This document shows, in pieces, positions 44,030 to 52,152 of a stretch of DNA of 64,000 nucleotides. Every line of letters starts with the position of its first letter. Positions within the stretch are counted from its first letter, which is position 1. The position numbers were made by a program, and so were the translations under genes. Below the pieces are notes generated by a model, which saw only the letters and a list, made by a program, of their open reading frames with translations, was not told where the DNA came from and ran no database searches. This DNA is from Microlunatus parietis (GTDB taxonomy: Bacteria > Actinomycetota > Actinomycetes > Propionibacteriales > Propionibacteriaceae). The DNA lies in contig NZ_JACCBU010000001.1 of the NCBI RefSeq assembly GCF_013407955.1, positions 1,054,001-1,118,000 of the forward strand. The letters run 5' to 3'.

Positions 44030-44506
44030 ATGGAGATCTCTGCCCGGGTCGAATTCACGGCCGACCCCGACCGCGTGTTCACCATGGTCACCGATCAGCG
44101 CTACCTCGAGCGGGTCTGCCAGGCCAGTCACGCGGAGGAGTACTCGGCCTCCGTGGACGGCATGACCACGAACACCAGCCGGACCCTGCCGGCCCCCGAG
44201 ATCGCGGCCCGGTTCACCGGCCCGACGCTGACCGTCAAGGAACAGATCGAGTGGGGCGAGGCGGGGCCGGACGGCTCCCGTACCGCCAAGGTCACGCTCA
44301 CCGTGCCGGGTCAGCCGGTCGAGATGAACGGCCGGCTCGCCCTCACCGCCGGCGGTCCCGGAACGGTGATCGAGCTGACCGGCGAGCTGAAGGTCTCGAT
44401 CCCCTTGCTGGGCAGGAAACTGGAGCAAGCCGCGGCACCCGCCGTGCTGGCCGGCTTCGACGTCCAGCAGAAGGTCGGCACCGACTGGCTGGCCGCCACC
44501 GCCTGA
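44030..44506 (+). CDS. DUF2505 family protein (START/SRPBCC-like fold)
   Basis: A 158-residue soluble protein. ISARVEFTADPDRVFTMVTDQRYLERVCQ at the start and KVSIPLLGRKLEQAAAPAVLAGFDVQQKVGTDWLA at the end are the DUF2505 pattern found widely in actinomycetes. The fold suggests a hydrophobic-ligand binding pocket; no function is established. It is divergent from the siderophore receptor and convergent with a methyltransferase ending 2 bp away. Confidence 0.85.
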   Translation: MEISARVEFTADPDRVFTMVTDQRYLERVCQASHAEEYSASVDGMTTNTSRTLPAPEIAARFTGPTLTVKEQIEWGEAGPDGSRTAKVTLTVPGQPVEMNGRLALTAGGPGTVIELTGELKVSIPLLGRKLEQAAAPAVLAGFDVQQKVGTDWLAATA

Positions 44507-44507
44507 C

Positions 44508-45143
44508 TCAGTTCCGGCGGAGCAGGACGACGGTGTCGTCCAGCGTCGCCGGCCGGCCCTGCGGGTCGGTCACCGCACGCTGCCGGGTCTCGGAGAGCTC
44601 GACGGTCCACCTGCCGGGCTCGAGCCGGAGGTCGGCGATCTCCTCGGCCGGGCTGCGGAACCGGTAGTCGGCGTGATCCTGGTGGTCGGCCCAGGACGGT
44701 GCCCCGGCGTGCGAGATGATCACCAGCCGGCCGCCCGGTCCGACCAGAGCTGCGGCGCGGCGCAGCGCCCCGGCCCGGTCCGGCTCCACCGGCGAGTGGA
44801 AGAAGGATGCCGTCACGAGATCGTACGGACCCTCGCCGGTCCAGGACCTGAGATCGGCCACCACCCAGTCGATCCGGTCGGCGACCCCGGCTCCGGTCGC
44901 GCCGGCCCGAGCCCGGTCGATCGCGATCGACGACACGTCGACCCCGGTCACCTGCCAGCCCTGGCCGGCCAGCCAGATCGCGTCGCCGCCCTCGCCGCAG
45001 CCGAGGTCGAGGGCACGCCCGGCGGTCAGCCCGGACACCACCTCGACCAGGGTCTGGTTGGGCCGGCCGGACCAGACCCGTTCCGTTGCTCCGTAGTGGG
45101 CTTCCCAGTGCGCGGCCAGGTCCGCCGCGTTCGTCGTCTCCAT
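44508..45143 (-). CDS. SAM-dependent class-I methyltransferase
   Basis: A 211-residue enzyme. RALDLGCGEGGDAIWLAGQGWQVTGVDVSSIAIDRA is motif I/II of the class-I fold, VVADLRSW the acidic adenine site, and YDLVTASFFHSPVEP motif IV. The N-terminal WEAHYGATERVWSGRPNQTLVEVV is shared with TehB-like and thiol/metalloid methyltransferases. ATG 45143 begins METTNAADL; the frame is open to 45200 without homology. Substrate unknown. Confidence 0.9.
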   Translation of the reverse strand: METTNAADLAAHWEAHYGATERVWSGRPNQTLVEVVSGLTAGRALDLGCGEGGDAIWLAGQGWQVTGVDVSSIAIDRARAGATGAGVADRIDWVVADLRSWTGEGPYDLVTASFFHSPVEPDRAGALRRAAALVGPGGRLVIISHAGAPSWADHQDHADYRFRSPAEEIADLRLEPGRWTVELSETRQRAVTDPQGRPATLDDTVVLLRRN

Positions 45144-45206
45144 GTCGACCAGCGTCACTCGGACTGGCTGATCAGGCAAGTCTGGTTGCCGTAACGGCAA
45201 AAGTAG

Positions 45207-46184
45207 TCAGAGGTCGGCGACGAGTTCGTCCAGCGCCCGCCGACTGTCCGGCGCCTCGTCGCTGTCGCGAATGGCCCCCGCGACCCCCGACAGCGCCTTC
45301 CAGAGCGCCCAGCCCCGACCGCGCTCCCAGGTCGCGTCATCCACCCCGAGCCGGTCCCGGAAGACCGCCCGGCCGGACGCGTCGAGCAGGGTCCAGGCGA
45401 TGGCCAGGTCACAGGCCGGGTCGCCGACGCCGCAGGTGCCGAAGTCGATCACCGCGCCGAGGCGACCGTCGCGCAACAGCAGGTTGCCGGCGGCGATGTC
45501 GCCGTGGAACCAGACCGGCCGGCCGTCCCACTCGGCGGCCAGCGCGGCCTTCCAGATCGCCCGGGCCGGCTCGGCGAGTTCGTCGGGCAGGACGGGCAGA
45601 TCGCCGTCCACCATCGCCGAGAACGTCGTCAGCGGCCCGCCGCGAAACCAGTTGTGCAGTCCCGGGCCGGGCCCGTCGGCCGGATCGACCGCTTGCAGCG
45701 CTGCGAGGAAGCCGGCCAACTCGGCGCCGAACGCGGTCAGGTCGTCGATCCGGCCGCGCTCGGCCGGCGTACCGGGCAGCCAGCGATACACCGACCAGGG
45801 GTGCGGATAGCCCGCGTCGGGCTCGCCCAGTGCAACCGGTTCCGGGATCGGCAGCGGGAGCCGGGGCCGCAGGATCGGCAGCCAGTGGTGCTCCTTGACC
45901 ACGGCCAGCGCGTACGGTTCCGCGCTCGGCAGCCGCACCGAGAGGTCGTCGCCGAGGTGGAAGGTCCGGTTGTCCCAACCCTCCTCGGCCACCCGGCGAA
46001 TCGGCAGGTCCGACCACTGCGGGAACTGGCGGTCGATCAGCCGGCGGACCACGTCGTCGCCGATCGGCGGCCGCTCGGGCACCGGTCCGAGATCGAAGCC
46101 GCTGTCGTCGCCGGATTCCTGGGTGTGGGGCACGTCGTGATCGTGCCAGCCGAGAGACCGGCCGGGCAACGCCATTTCGTTCAT
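45207..46184 (-). CDS. Aminoglycoside phosphotransferase (APH) family kinase
   Basis: A 325-residue protein. VWFHGDIAAGNLLL (Brenner-type catalytic loop with Asp, near residue 222) and GAVIDFGTCGVGDPACDLAIAW (metal-binding Asp, near 242) are diagnostic. The N-lobe has VAEEGWDNRTFHLGDDLSVRLPS. Environmental members phosphorylate sugars, amino acids or antibiotics; the sequence does not tell which. It is divergent from a TetR gene with a clear operator in between, which could control both. Confidence 0.9.
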   Translation of the reverse strand: MNEMALPGRSLGWHDHDVPHTQESGDDSGFDLGPVPERPPIGDDVVRRLIDRQFPQWSDLPIRRVAEEGWDNRTFHLGDDLSVRLPSAEPYALAVVKEHHWLPILRPRLPLPIPEPVALGEPDAGYPHPWSVYRWLPGTPAERGRIDDLTAFGAELAGFLAALQAVDPADGPGPGLHNWFRGGPLTTFSAMVDGDLPVLPDELAEPARAIWKAALAAEWDGRPVWFHGDIAAGNLLLRDGRLGAVIDFGTCGVGDPACDLAIAWTLLDASGRAVFRDRLGVDDATWERGRGWALWKALSGVAGAIRDSDEAPDSRRALDELVADL

Positions 46185-46222
46185 CGATGATCATCTTGCC
46201 CTCTGGTGCAACCGCTGCTATT

Positions 46223-46245
46223 AATAGACCGACGGTCGGTTTATT
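46223..46245. promoter_or_regulatory. TetR-type operator palindrome
   Basis: Core ACCGACGGTCGGT (13 bp, odd centre) is flanked by AATA on the left and TATT on the right with one spacer base each, making a 23-bp near-perfect palindrome. It lies 18 bp upstream of the TetR start at 46264 and 38 bp upstream of the divergent kinase gene. Confidence 0.8.
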
Positions 46246-46263
46246 GGAAAGGACCCGAGAGCG

Positions 46264-47226
46264 ATGGCACGGATCCGCGACGACGAGGCGTTCCGGCGCA
46301 AGCGGGACGCGATCCTGGACGTGGCCGACCGGCTCATGATCATCAAGGGGTACGAGAGCCTGGCGATCACCGACCTGATGACGGAGGCAGGGATCTCCAA
46401 GGGCGCGCTCTACCACTACTTCACCTCGAAGCGGGCCGTCCTGGCTGCCCTGCTCGACCGCCGGCTGGACCGTTGGGAGGCCGCTCTGGCCCCGCTCGCC
46501 AACGGCGCGGAGCCGGCCGCCGAGCGGCTCCGCACGGTGCTCCGCGCCCTGGCCATGATCAAGGCCGAGGATCGCAGCTTCTTGATCAGCGTGCTGCGCG
46601 GGCTGTACCGCGAGGACAACGCGATCGTCCAGACCACCGCCCGGGCCGGCATGGCGGACCGGCTGCTCCCGCTGCTGTCCATGATCATCAACGACGGCCG
46701 TGCGGACGGGAGCTTCGCCGTGACAGCTCCTGAGCCGACCGCCCGGGTGGTGATCTCGCTGCTCCAGGAGTGCTCGGACCGGATCGCCCGGCTGTTGATC
46801 GACATCGCCGACGGCCGCGGCTCGGCGCGCGCGATCGAGGCCCAGGCCGCCGCCTATGTCGAGGCCTTGCACCGGATCCTCGGCGCGCCGCCCGGCACCC
46901 TGGACTTCGTCGAGCCGGCCGACCTGCGCCGCTGGATCCGAGCCGCCCGGACCGCGCGGAGCGCCGCAGCCGACACGTCCCCTGAGGCTGTCGAAGGGCA
47001 GGCCACGATCGGGCTTGGCACCTCGACAGGCTCAGTGCGCGTCCGACACCAGCCCGCTAGCGATCCGAACCGGCCGGCGCCGTCTCCGGAGCCGGCTCGG
47101 GCAACTCGACCCGCGGCCCGCCGGCCAGCGGGCTCGGGTCGAAGTAGCGGATCCGGTACTCCCGCTCGGCGAACCGCCAGCCGTCCGCAGTCCGCCGGTA
47201 GCGGTCGTGGAACGTCCCGTAGTTGA
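46264..47226 (+). CDS. TetR-family transcriptional regulator with repeat-extended C-terminus
   Basis: A 320-codon frame. Residues about 10-60 are the TetR helix-turn-helix (AILDVADRLMIIKGYESLAITDLMTEAGISKGALYHYFTSKRAVL). The ligand-binding helical part runs to about residue 235, a normal TetR length. From 46979 the frame enters a copy of the REP-like repeat (residues TSPEAVEGQ and TSTGSV) and then runs about 170 nt over the 3' end of the convergent gene, producing an Arg/Pro/Ser-rich tail without homology. Repeat insertion probably removed the original stop. Autoregulation through the palindrome at 46223-46245 is likely. Confidence 0.88.
   Translation: MARIRDDEAFRRKRDAILDVADRLMIIKGYESLAITDLMTEAGISKGALYHYFTSKRAVLAALLDRRLDRWEAALAPLANGAEPAAERLRTVLRALAMIKAEDRSFLISVLRGLYREDNAIVQTTARAGMADRLLPLLSMIINDGRADGSFAVTAPEPTARVVISLLQECSDRIARLLIDIADGRGSARAIEAQAAAYVEALHRILGAPPGTLDFVEPADLRRWIRAARTARSAAADTSPEAVEGQATIGLGTSTGSVRVRHQPASDPNRPAPSPEPARATRPAARRPAGSGRSSGSGTPARRTASRPQSAGSGRGTSRS
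46979..47037. repeat. Degenerate REP-like inverted repeat at the end of the TetR gene
   Basis: CCCCTGAGGCTGTCGAAGGG (46979-46998) faces CCTCGACAGGCTCAG (47021-47035) around a 22-bp loop. It is a diverged version of the repeat at 11767-11835 and lies at a convergent gene end. Confidence 0.8.
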
Positions 47227-47542
47227 CCATCGAGCGGCCGTCCCGGAACCGGCCGAGCTCGAAGGTCGGCACCCGGCCGGTGGCGGTGTCGCCGGCCAGC
47301 TCGATCGGGCCCTGATGGGTGTCCTGGACGAAGAACTCCCAGACCGCGGCCAGTTGCAACTGCCCGGCCCGGAGCTGGTCCCGGCCCAGGTACTCGATGC
47401 CGCCGTCCGGGATCCGGTAGACCCCGTCCTCGGTGAACAGCGCGATCAGCCGGTCATGATCGCGTTCCGTCGCAGCATCGGTGTAGTCGACGCGCAGCGC
47501 CTCGATCGCCAGCCGGTCGGCCAGTTCCTCCAGGTTGGTCAT
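47057..47542 (-). CDS. SnoaL-like / NTF2-fold protein
   Basis: A 161-residue protein. LEELADRLAIEALRVDYTDAATERDHDRLIALFTEDGVYRI is the start of a SnoaL_4-type cone domain, and YGTFHDRYRRTADGWRFAEREYRIRYFD its end. Members are small-molecule isomerases, hydrolases or binding proteins. Of two ATGs (47548, 47542), the second lies 8 nt after AAGGAG and is preferred. It is divergent from the sigJ gene, whose own C-terminal domain has the same fold, so it is a good candidate target of that sigma factor. Confidence 0.85.
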   Translation of the reverse strand: MTNLEELADRLAIEALRVDYTDAATERDHDRLIALFTEDGVYRIPDGGIEYLGRDQLRAGQLQLAAVWEFFVQDTHQGPIELAGDTATGRVPTFELGRFRDGRSMVNYGTFHDRYRRTADGWRFAEREYRIRYFDPSPLAGGPRVELPEPAPETAPAGSDR

Positions 47543-47618
47543 GATCATTTCTCCTTCGCTCGATGGTCGGTCTGCCGGTCCGACGACGTACCGGAGCGAA
47601 ATGTCTGTGAGCGGCCCC

Positions 47619-47645
47619 GGTCACATCCGGGCCGAGCGATTCGTC
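47619..47645 (+). promoter_or_regulatory. Candidate ECF41 (SigJ-type) promoter
   Basis: GGTCACA (47619-47625), exactly 16 bp, then CGTC (47642-47645). The published ECF41 consensus is TGTCACA-N16-CGTC, so only the first base differs. It lies 29 bp before the sigJ start (47674), in the position for autoregulation. Confidence 0.65.
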
Positions 47646-47673
47646 GATCGGTTGAGAGGACGGAGGTCGGTAC

Positions 47674-48585
47674 GTGAACGACGGTGCTGCGGACGCGGAG
47701 TTGGACGCCCTGCTCGGCGGGCGGCGGCAGTTGATCAACATCGCCTACCGGTTGCTCGGGTCGCTGGCCGACGCCGAGGACGCGGTGCAGGACGCGATCG
47801 CCCGCTGGTACGCGCTTCCGGCCGCAGAACGGGGCCGAATCGAGAAGCCGGCCGCCTGGCTGAGCACGGTGACCAGCCGGATCTGCCTCGACCAGCTCCG
47901 CTCCGCCCGGGTCCGCCGGGAACGCTACGTCGGCCAGTGGCTGCCCGAGCCGCTGCCCGAACCGGCCGAGTGGACCGACCGGGGACCGAACGCCACCGCC
48001 GATCCCGCCGACCGGATCACGCTGGACGAGTCGGTCAGCATGGCGTTCCTGGTCGTGCTGGACGCGTTGTCACCGGCGGAGCGGGTCGCGTTCGTGCTGC
48101 ACGACGTGTTCCGGTTCAGCTTCGCCGATGTGGCCGAGGTGACCGGCCGTACGCCAGGAGCGTGCCGACAACTCGCCTCGACCGCCCGGCGCCGGGTCGC
48201 CGACGCTCGGTCCGCGGCCGCGCCGACCGCGCAGCAGGCCCGGGTCGTCCGGAAGTTCCGGCAGGCCTGGCAGGCGCAGGATCTGTCCGCGCTCGTCGGG
48301 CTGCTGGACCCGGACGCGATCAGCACCGGCGACGGCGGCGGAGTCGTACCGGCGCTGCCCGATCCGTTGCACGGTGCCGTACCGATCGCCCGCCTCTACC
48401 GGAACCTGGTCCGCTACGCGAACGGCACCACGATCCTGGAGCGCACCGTCAACGGCCGGCCCGGCCTGGTCGCCGAACTGGACGGCGTCGTCGCGACCGT
48501 CTTCTCGTTCCAGGTCGTCGAGGACCGGGTCACCCGGATCTGGGCGGTCCGCAACCCGCACAAGCTCCGAGCCTGGTTGGCCTAG
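47674..48585 (+). CDS. sigJ: ECF41-group RNA polymerase sigma factor, SigJ type
   Basis: A 303-residue sigma factor. GTG 47674... the start reads MNDGAADAELDALL after SD GGAGG. Sigma region 2 (INIAYRLLGSLADAEDAVQDAIARWY) and region 4 (LSPAERVAFVLHDVFRFSFADVAEVTGRTPGACRQLASTARRRV) are followed by a fused SnoaL-like domain (residues about 195-303). The three ECF41 hallmarks are present: WLPEP between regions 2 and 4, DGGG near residue 212 and NPHKL at the C-terminus (NPDKL in most). In this group the fused domain acts in place of an anti-sigma factor. Promoter candidate at 47619-47645. Confidence 0.94.
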   Translation: MNDGAADAELDALLGGRRQLINIAYRLLGSLADAEDAVQDAIARWYALPAAERGRIEKPAAWLSTVTSRICLDQLRSARVRRERYVGQWLPEPLPEPAEWTDRGPNATADPADRITLDESVSMAFLVVLDALSPAERVAFVLHDVFRFSFADVAEVTGRTPGACRQLASTARRRVADARSAAAPTAQQARVVRKFRQAWQAQDLSALVGLLDPDAISTGDGGGVVPALPDPLHGAVPIARLYRNLVRYANGTTILERTVNGRPGLVAELDGVVATVFSFQVVEDRVTRIWAVRNPHKLRAWLA

Positions 48586-48592
48586 CGAAACC

Positions 48593-49315
48593 TCACTGGG
48601 AGGCAGGGGTCGAACGCGGGGAGGTCCGGCGGCGCGGGCCGGAGAGCTTCTCGAACGAGTCTTCGCCATGGACGGCGAGCTCGGCGAGCGCGGCCTTCCG
48701 ATCGCCGGACTCCACCAGCTCGAACAGGGTCCGATGCCGGGCCACGTGCTGCTCCAGGTCCTCGTAATAGGTCTCCCGGGCGATCAGGTTCCGGGCCATG
48801 CAGAGCAGCACCTGCTGATGCACCGACTCGTAGGTCGCGGAGAGCCGGCGGTGATCGGCGATGCCGACCAGGGCCGAGTGGAAGGCGTAGCCGGCCTGCA
48901 CGAGCGCGCCGCGGTCCTCTTCCCGCGCACACCGCCCCATCTCCTCCAACGCCGCCCGCGGCCGGTCCAGCAGCTCCGGCCGGGCCACCGGGATGCCGAG
49001 TTCGAAGGCCATCCGCTCCAGCGCACCGCGCAGGGTGAGGATCTCGAACACGTCGCGATCCGTCAGCGTCGTCACCGTCGCGCCGCGCCGCGGCAGGGTG
49101 GTGATCAGCCCCTCGTTCTCCAGGATCCGCAGCGCCTCCCGCAGGGGCGGCCGGGAGATGGCCAGCCGTTCGGTCAGCCGTTCCTCGCGCAGCCGCTCCC
49201 CCGGCTCGAACTCGCCCGCCAGGATCGACTTCCGAATCGCATCGGCCGCCAGCCGGACCAGGCTCGGCGGGTTCAGCCGATCGTCGGTAGGTCCGGTCGC
49301 GCCGGTCGCCGTCAT
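48593..49315 (-). CDS. GntR-family (FCD-type) transcriptional regulator
   Basis: A 240-residue regulator. SLVRLAADAIRKSILAGEFEPGERLREERLTERLAISRPPLREALRILENEGLI is the GntR winged helix; the FCD domain follows with FHSALVGIADHRRL and HVARHRTLFELVESGD (His ligands). SD AAGGAG lies 7 nt before ATG 49315. The stop is convergent with sigJ 7 bp away. It is divergent from the CoA-linked sugar operon at 49454-57158 and is the likely controller of it. Confidence 0.93.
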   Translation of the reverse strand: MTATGATGPTDDRLNPPSLVRLAADAIRKSILAGEFEPGERLREERLTERLAISRPPLREALRILENEGLITTLPRRGATVTTLTDRDVFEILTLRGALERMAFELGIPVARPELLDRPRAALEEMGRCAREEDRGALVQAGYAFHSALVGIADHRRLSATYESVHQQVLLCMARNLIARETYYEDLEQHVARHRTLFELVESGDRKAALAELAVHGEDSFEKLSGPRRRTSPRSTPASQ

Positions 49316-49387
49316 GGATGCTCCTTCCGGCCCGCGGGTGGCTGCCGCCACAGTGTGCCACAGGCCCGCTGAGATGTATTCAGACTT

Positions 49388-49397
49388 TTGTAGACAA
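49388..49397. promoter_or_regulatory. GntR/FadR-type operator candidate
   Basis: TTGTAGACAA fits the TTGT-NN-ACAA pattern bound by many FCD-type GntR proteins. It lies in the 138-bp gap between the GntR gene and the divergent operon, in an AT-rich pocket where both promoters are expected. Confidence 0.5.
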
Positions 49398-49453
49398 TAG
49401 TCCATCTGTGTCGCATACTCGGTGATCAAGTGCTCAGGGCTGAGGGGACCACG

Positions 49454-50308
49454 ATGACGGACGATGCCGCCGCGATCGCGCTCGTTGGGCTGGGCAACCT
49501 CGGGTTGCCGATGGCGAACCGGCTCCGCGAGCGAGGGCACGACGTCGTCGGCGTCGATGTCGATCCGGATCGCCGCGCGGCCTTCGCAGCCGGCGGCGGC
49601 ATCGCGACCACGCTCGACGAGTCGTCGCCGCGGCCGGTCCTCTGTCTGGTGGTGCCGGACGACAAGGCGGTCACCGCGCTGACCGAGCCCGACCGGTTGG
49701 CCCGACTGGTCCGGCCCGGCGGCCTGATCCTGATGCACAGTACGGTCTCGCCGGCGCTCGCCGGACGACTCGGAGCCGACTGCCGGTCCGCCGGCTACGG
49801 CTTCGTCGACGCCCCGGTCAGCGGCGGTGCCGAGCGTGCCGCCGAAGGTTCGCTGACGATCATGGTCGGGGCCGACGCCGATGATCATGACCGGGCCGAG
49901 CCGCTGCTCCGCGACCTGGGATCCGACGTCGTCCACCTCGGCGCGCCGGGAGCCGGATCGGCGGCCAAGCTGGCCAACCAGTTGATGCTCTTCGCCACCC
50001 TCGCCGGCGCGTATGAGGCGATGGAACTGGCCCGCGGCTTCGGGCTGACCGAGGAGGCGGTGCTGCGTGTGGTCGGCACCGGCACCGCCCGCTCCTGGGT
50101 CACCGACCAATGGGGCTTCTTCGACGGGTTGACGCGCGACTACGACGCCGCCGGGGTGGCGGATGATCACCGGCCGTGGGCCAAGGATCCGGCCCAGGCC
50201 GTCCAGGCGGCCCGGGAGCTCGGGCTGGACGCCCCGTTCGCGGCCATGATCACCGACCGGCTGCCGGGGCTCATTCGCCGCCACGCCGACCGGATCGGCG
50301 AGCCATGA
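49454..50308 (+). CDS. 3-hydroxyisobutyrate dehydrogenase-family NAD(P) oxidoreductase
   Basis: A 284-residue enzyme. ALVGLGNLGLPMANRLRERGHDVVGVDVD is the NAD(P)-binding start, GYGFVDAPVSGGAERAAEGSLTIMVG near residue 115-140 is the substrate-binding DAPVSGG block, and GAGSAAKLANQLML near 170 holds the catalytic Lys. SD GAGGGGA precedes ATG 49454. Family members oxidise beta-hydroxyacids such as 3-hydroxyisobutyrate, tartronate semialdehyde or sulfolactaldehyde-type substrates. It is first in an operon with importer and CoA enzymes; stop overlaps the permease start. Confidence 0.92.
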   Translation: MTDDAAAIALVGLGNLGLPMANRLRERGHDVVGVDVDPDRRAAFAAGGGIATTLDESSPRPVLCLVVPDDKAVTALTEPDRLARLVRPGGLILMHSTVSPALAGRLGADCRSAGYGFVDAPVSGGAERAAEGSLTIMVGADADDHDRAEPLLRDLGSDVVHLGAPGAGSAAKLANQLMLFATLAGAYEAMELARGFGLTEEAVLRVVGTGTARSWVTDQWGFFDGLTRDYDAAGVADDHRPWAKDPAQAVQAARELGLDAPFAAMITDRLPGLIRRHADRIGEP

Positions 50309-51231
50309 CGACGATCGCCACGGTTCCCCGGCGGCGCCGGCTCCGGCCAGCGGTGACCGAGGCCCTGGCCGGCTACCTGTTTCTGCTGCCGTGGCTGGTC
50401 GGGCTCACCGTGCTGACCGGCGGCCCGATCCTCTATTCGCTCTACCTCTCCTTCACCGACTACGACCTGCTGACTCCGCCGAGCTGGACCGGGGTGGACA
50501 ACTTCCAGGCGATGGCAGCCGACCCGCGCTACTGGAACTCGGTCCGGGTCACGTTGACGTACGTGGTGATCTTCGTCCCGCTGCTGCAGATCTTCTCGAT
50601 GCTCCTGGCGCTGCTGCTGAACCGGCGGATGCGGTTCAGCAGCGGCTACCGGTCGCTGTTCTACCTGCCGTCGCTGATGGGCGCCAGCGTCGCCGTCGCC
50701 GCCGTGTGGCGGCAGGTGTTCGGCGAGGCCGGCCTGGTCAACAGTGCGCTGGCGGCGATCGGGATCCGCGATGTCGGCAGCTGGGTCGGCGATCCCGGCC
50801 GGGCGCTGGGCACGATCATCACCCTCAGCCTGTGGGCGTTCGGCTCGACCATGATCATCTATCTGGCCGGGCTGCGCCAGATCCCCGGCGAACTGCTGGA
50901 GGCGGCCGAGGTCGACGGCGCCGGCCGGGTGCGGCGATTCTTCTCCGTCACCGTGCCCCTGATGACGCCCTTGATCTTCTTCAACCTGTTGATGGGCACG
51001 ATCAACGCGTTCCAGTCCTTCACCGGCGCCTTCGTGATCAGCGGCGGCGGGGGCGGACCGGTCGATTCCACCCTGTTCTACACGCTCTATCTGTATGAGA
51101 AGGGCTTCCGGCAGCTACAGATGGGCTACGCGTCCGCGATGGCCTGGGTACTGCTGGCCGTGCTGGCCGTGATCACCGGAATCCTGTTCCTCACCTCCCG
51201 CCGGTGGGTGTTCTACGGGGAGGAGTCCTGA
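50305..51231 (+). CDS. Carbohydrate ABC transporter permease, MalF type
   Basis: A 308-residue membrane protein, ATG 50305 in a 4-nt overlap with the upstream stop. Six helices and EAA loop ELLEAAEVDGAGRVRRFFSVTVPLMTP; GGGGGPVDSTLFYTLYLYEKGF precedes the last helices. First channel subunit of the fourth importer. Confidence 0.93.
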   Translation: MTTIATVPRRRRLRPAVTEALAGYLFLLPWLVGLTVLTGGPILYSLYLSFTDYDLLTPPSWTGVDNFQAMAADPRYWNSVRVTLTYVVIFVPLLQIFSMLLALLLNRRMRFSSGYRSLFYLPSLMGASVAVAAVWRQVFGEAGLVNSALAAIGIRDVGSWVGDPGRALGTIITLSLWAFGSTMIIYLAGLRQIPGELLEAAEVDGAGRVRRFFSVTVPLMTPLIFFNLLMGTINAFQSFTGAFVISGGGGGPVDSTLFYTLYLYEKGFRQLQMGYASAMAWVLLAVLAVITGILFLTSRRWVFYGEES

Positions 51232-52133
51232 TGGCCGTGCTCACCCGGGCCGCGCCCCCGGCCGGCGGCCGGATCGGGCGACTGATGGTGCGCCCGGCCC
51301 CGAAGAGCCGCCTGGTCGCCGCCGTCGTCCGGCACTGTCTGATCATCTGTGCCCTGGTGATCATGCTCTATCCGCTGATCTGGATGGTGGCCGCGTCGTT
51401 CCGGCCGGGCAACGAGACCTTCGACGGACTGGGGCTGCTGTCGGAGCGCTACACGCTGCAGAACTACATCGATGGCTGGTCGTCCGGTGCGATCAACTTC
51501 TCGATCTACTTCTTCAACTCCACGGCGATCACCGTGCTGTCCATCGCCGGCAATCTGTTCGCCTGCTCGCTCACCGCCTACGCGTTCGCCCGGCTCCGGT
51601 TCCCGCTGAAGCGACTGTTGTTCGCGATCATGATCGGCACCATGTTGCTGCCCGCGCACGTCACCCTGGTGCCGAAGTATGTCCTGTTCAACGAGCTGGC
51701 CTGGATCAACACCTACCTGCCGCTGGTGGTGCCGAACTGGCTCGGCACCGAGGCGTTCTACATCTTCTTGATGGTGCAGTTCATCCGCACCCTGCCGCGG
51801 TCGCTGGACGAGTCGGCCCGGATCGACGGCTGCGGCCACCTCGGGATCTTCCTCCGGATCATCCTGCCGCTGGCACTGCCGGCGATCGGCACCACGGCGA
51901 TGTTCACCTTCATCGCCAGCTGGAACGAACTCCTCGGCCCGCTGCTCTATCTGCCCGACGCGAGCATGTGGACCGTACCACTCGGCCTGAACTCGTTCCT
52001 GGACCAGACCGGGCAGAGCCTGTACGGGACCTTGTTCGCCATGTCGACGCTCTCGCTCGCCCCGATCGTCGGCTTCTTCATCGCCTCCCAGCGCCTGCTG
52101 GTCGAAGGCATCGCGACCACCGGCTTCAAATGA
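51231..52133 (+). CDS. Carbohydrate ABC transporter permease, MalG type
   Basis: A 300-residue membrane protein. ATG 51231 shares one base with the upstream TGA (TGATG) and has GGGGAGGAG upstream. EAA-like loop SLDESARIDGCGHLGIFLRIILPLALP, C-terminus LLVEGIATTGFK. Partners: permease 50305 and receptor 52153. Confidence 0.93.
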   Translation: MAVLTRAAPPAGGRIGRLMVRPAPKSRLVAAVVRHCLIICALVIMLYPLIWMVAASFRPGNETFDGLGLLSERYTLQNYIDGWSSGAINFSIYFFNSTAITVLSIAGNLFACSLTAYAFARLRFPLKRLLFAIMIGTMLLPAHVTLVPKYVLFNELAWINTYLPLVVPNWLGTEAFYIFLMVQFIRTLPRSLDESARIDGCGHLGIFLRIILPLALPAIGTTAMFTFIASWNELLGPLLYLPDASMWTVPLGLNSFLDQTGQSLYGTLFAMSTLSLAPIVGFFIASQRLLVEGIATTGFK

Positions 52134-52152
52134 GCCGAGGACGGAGTTGATC

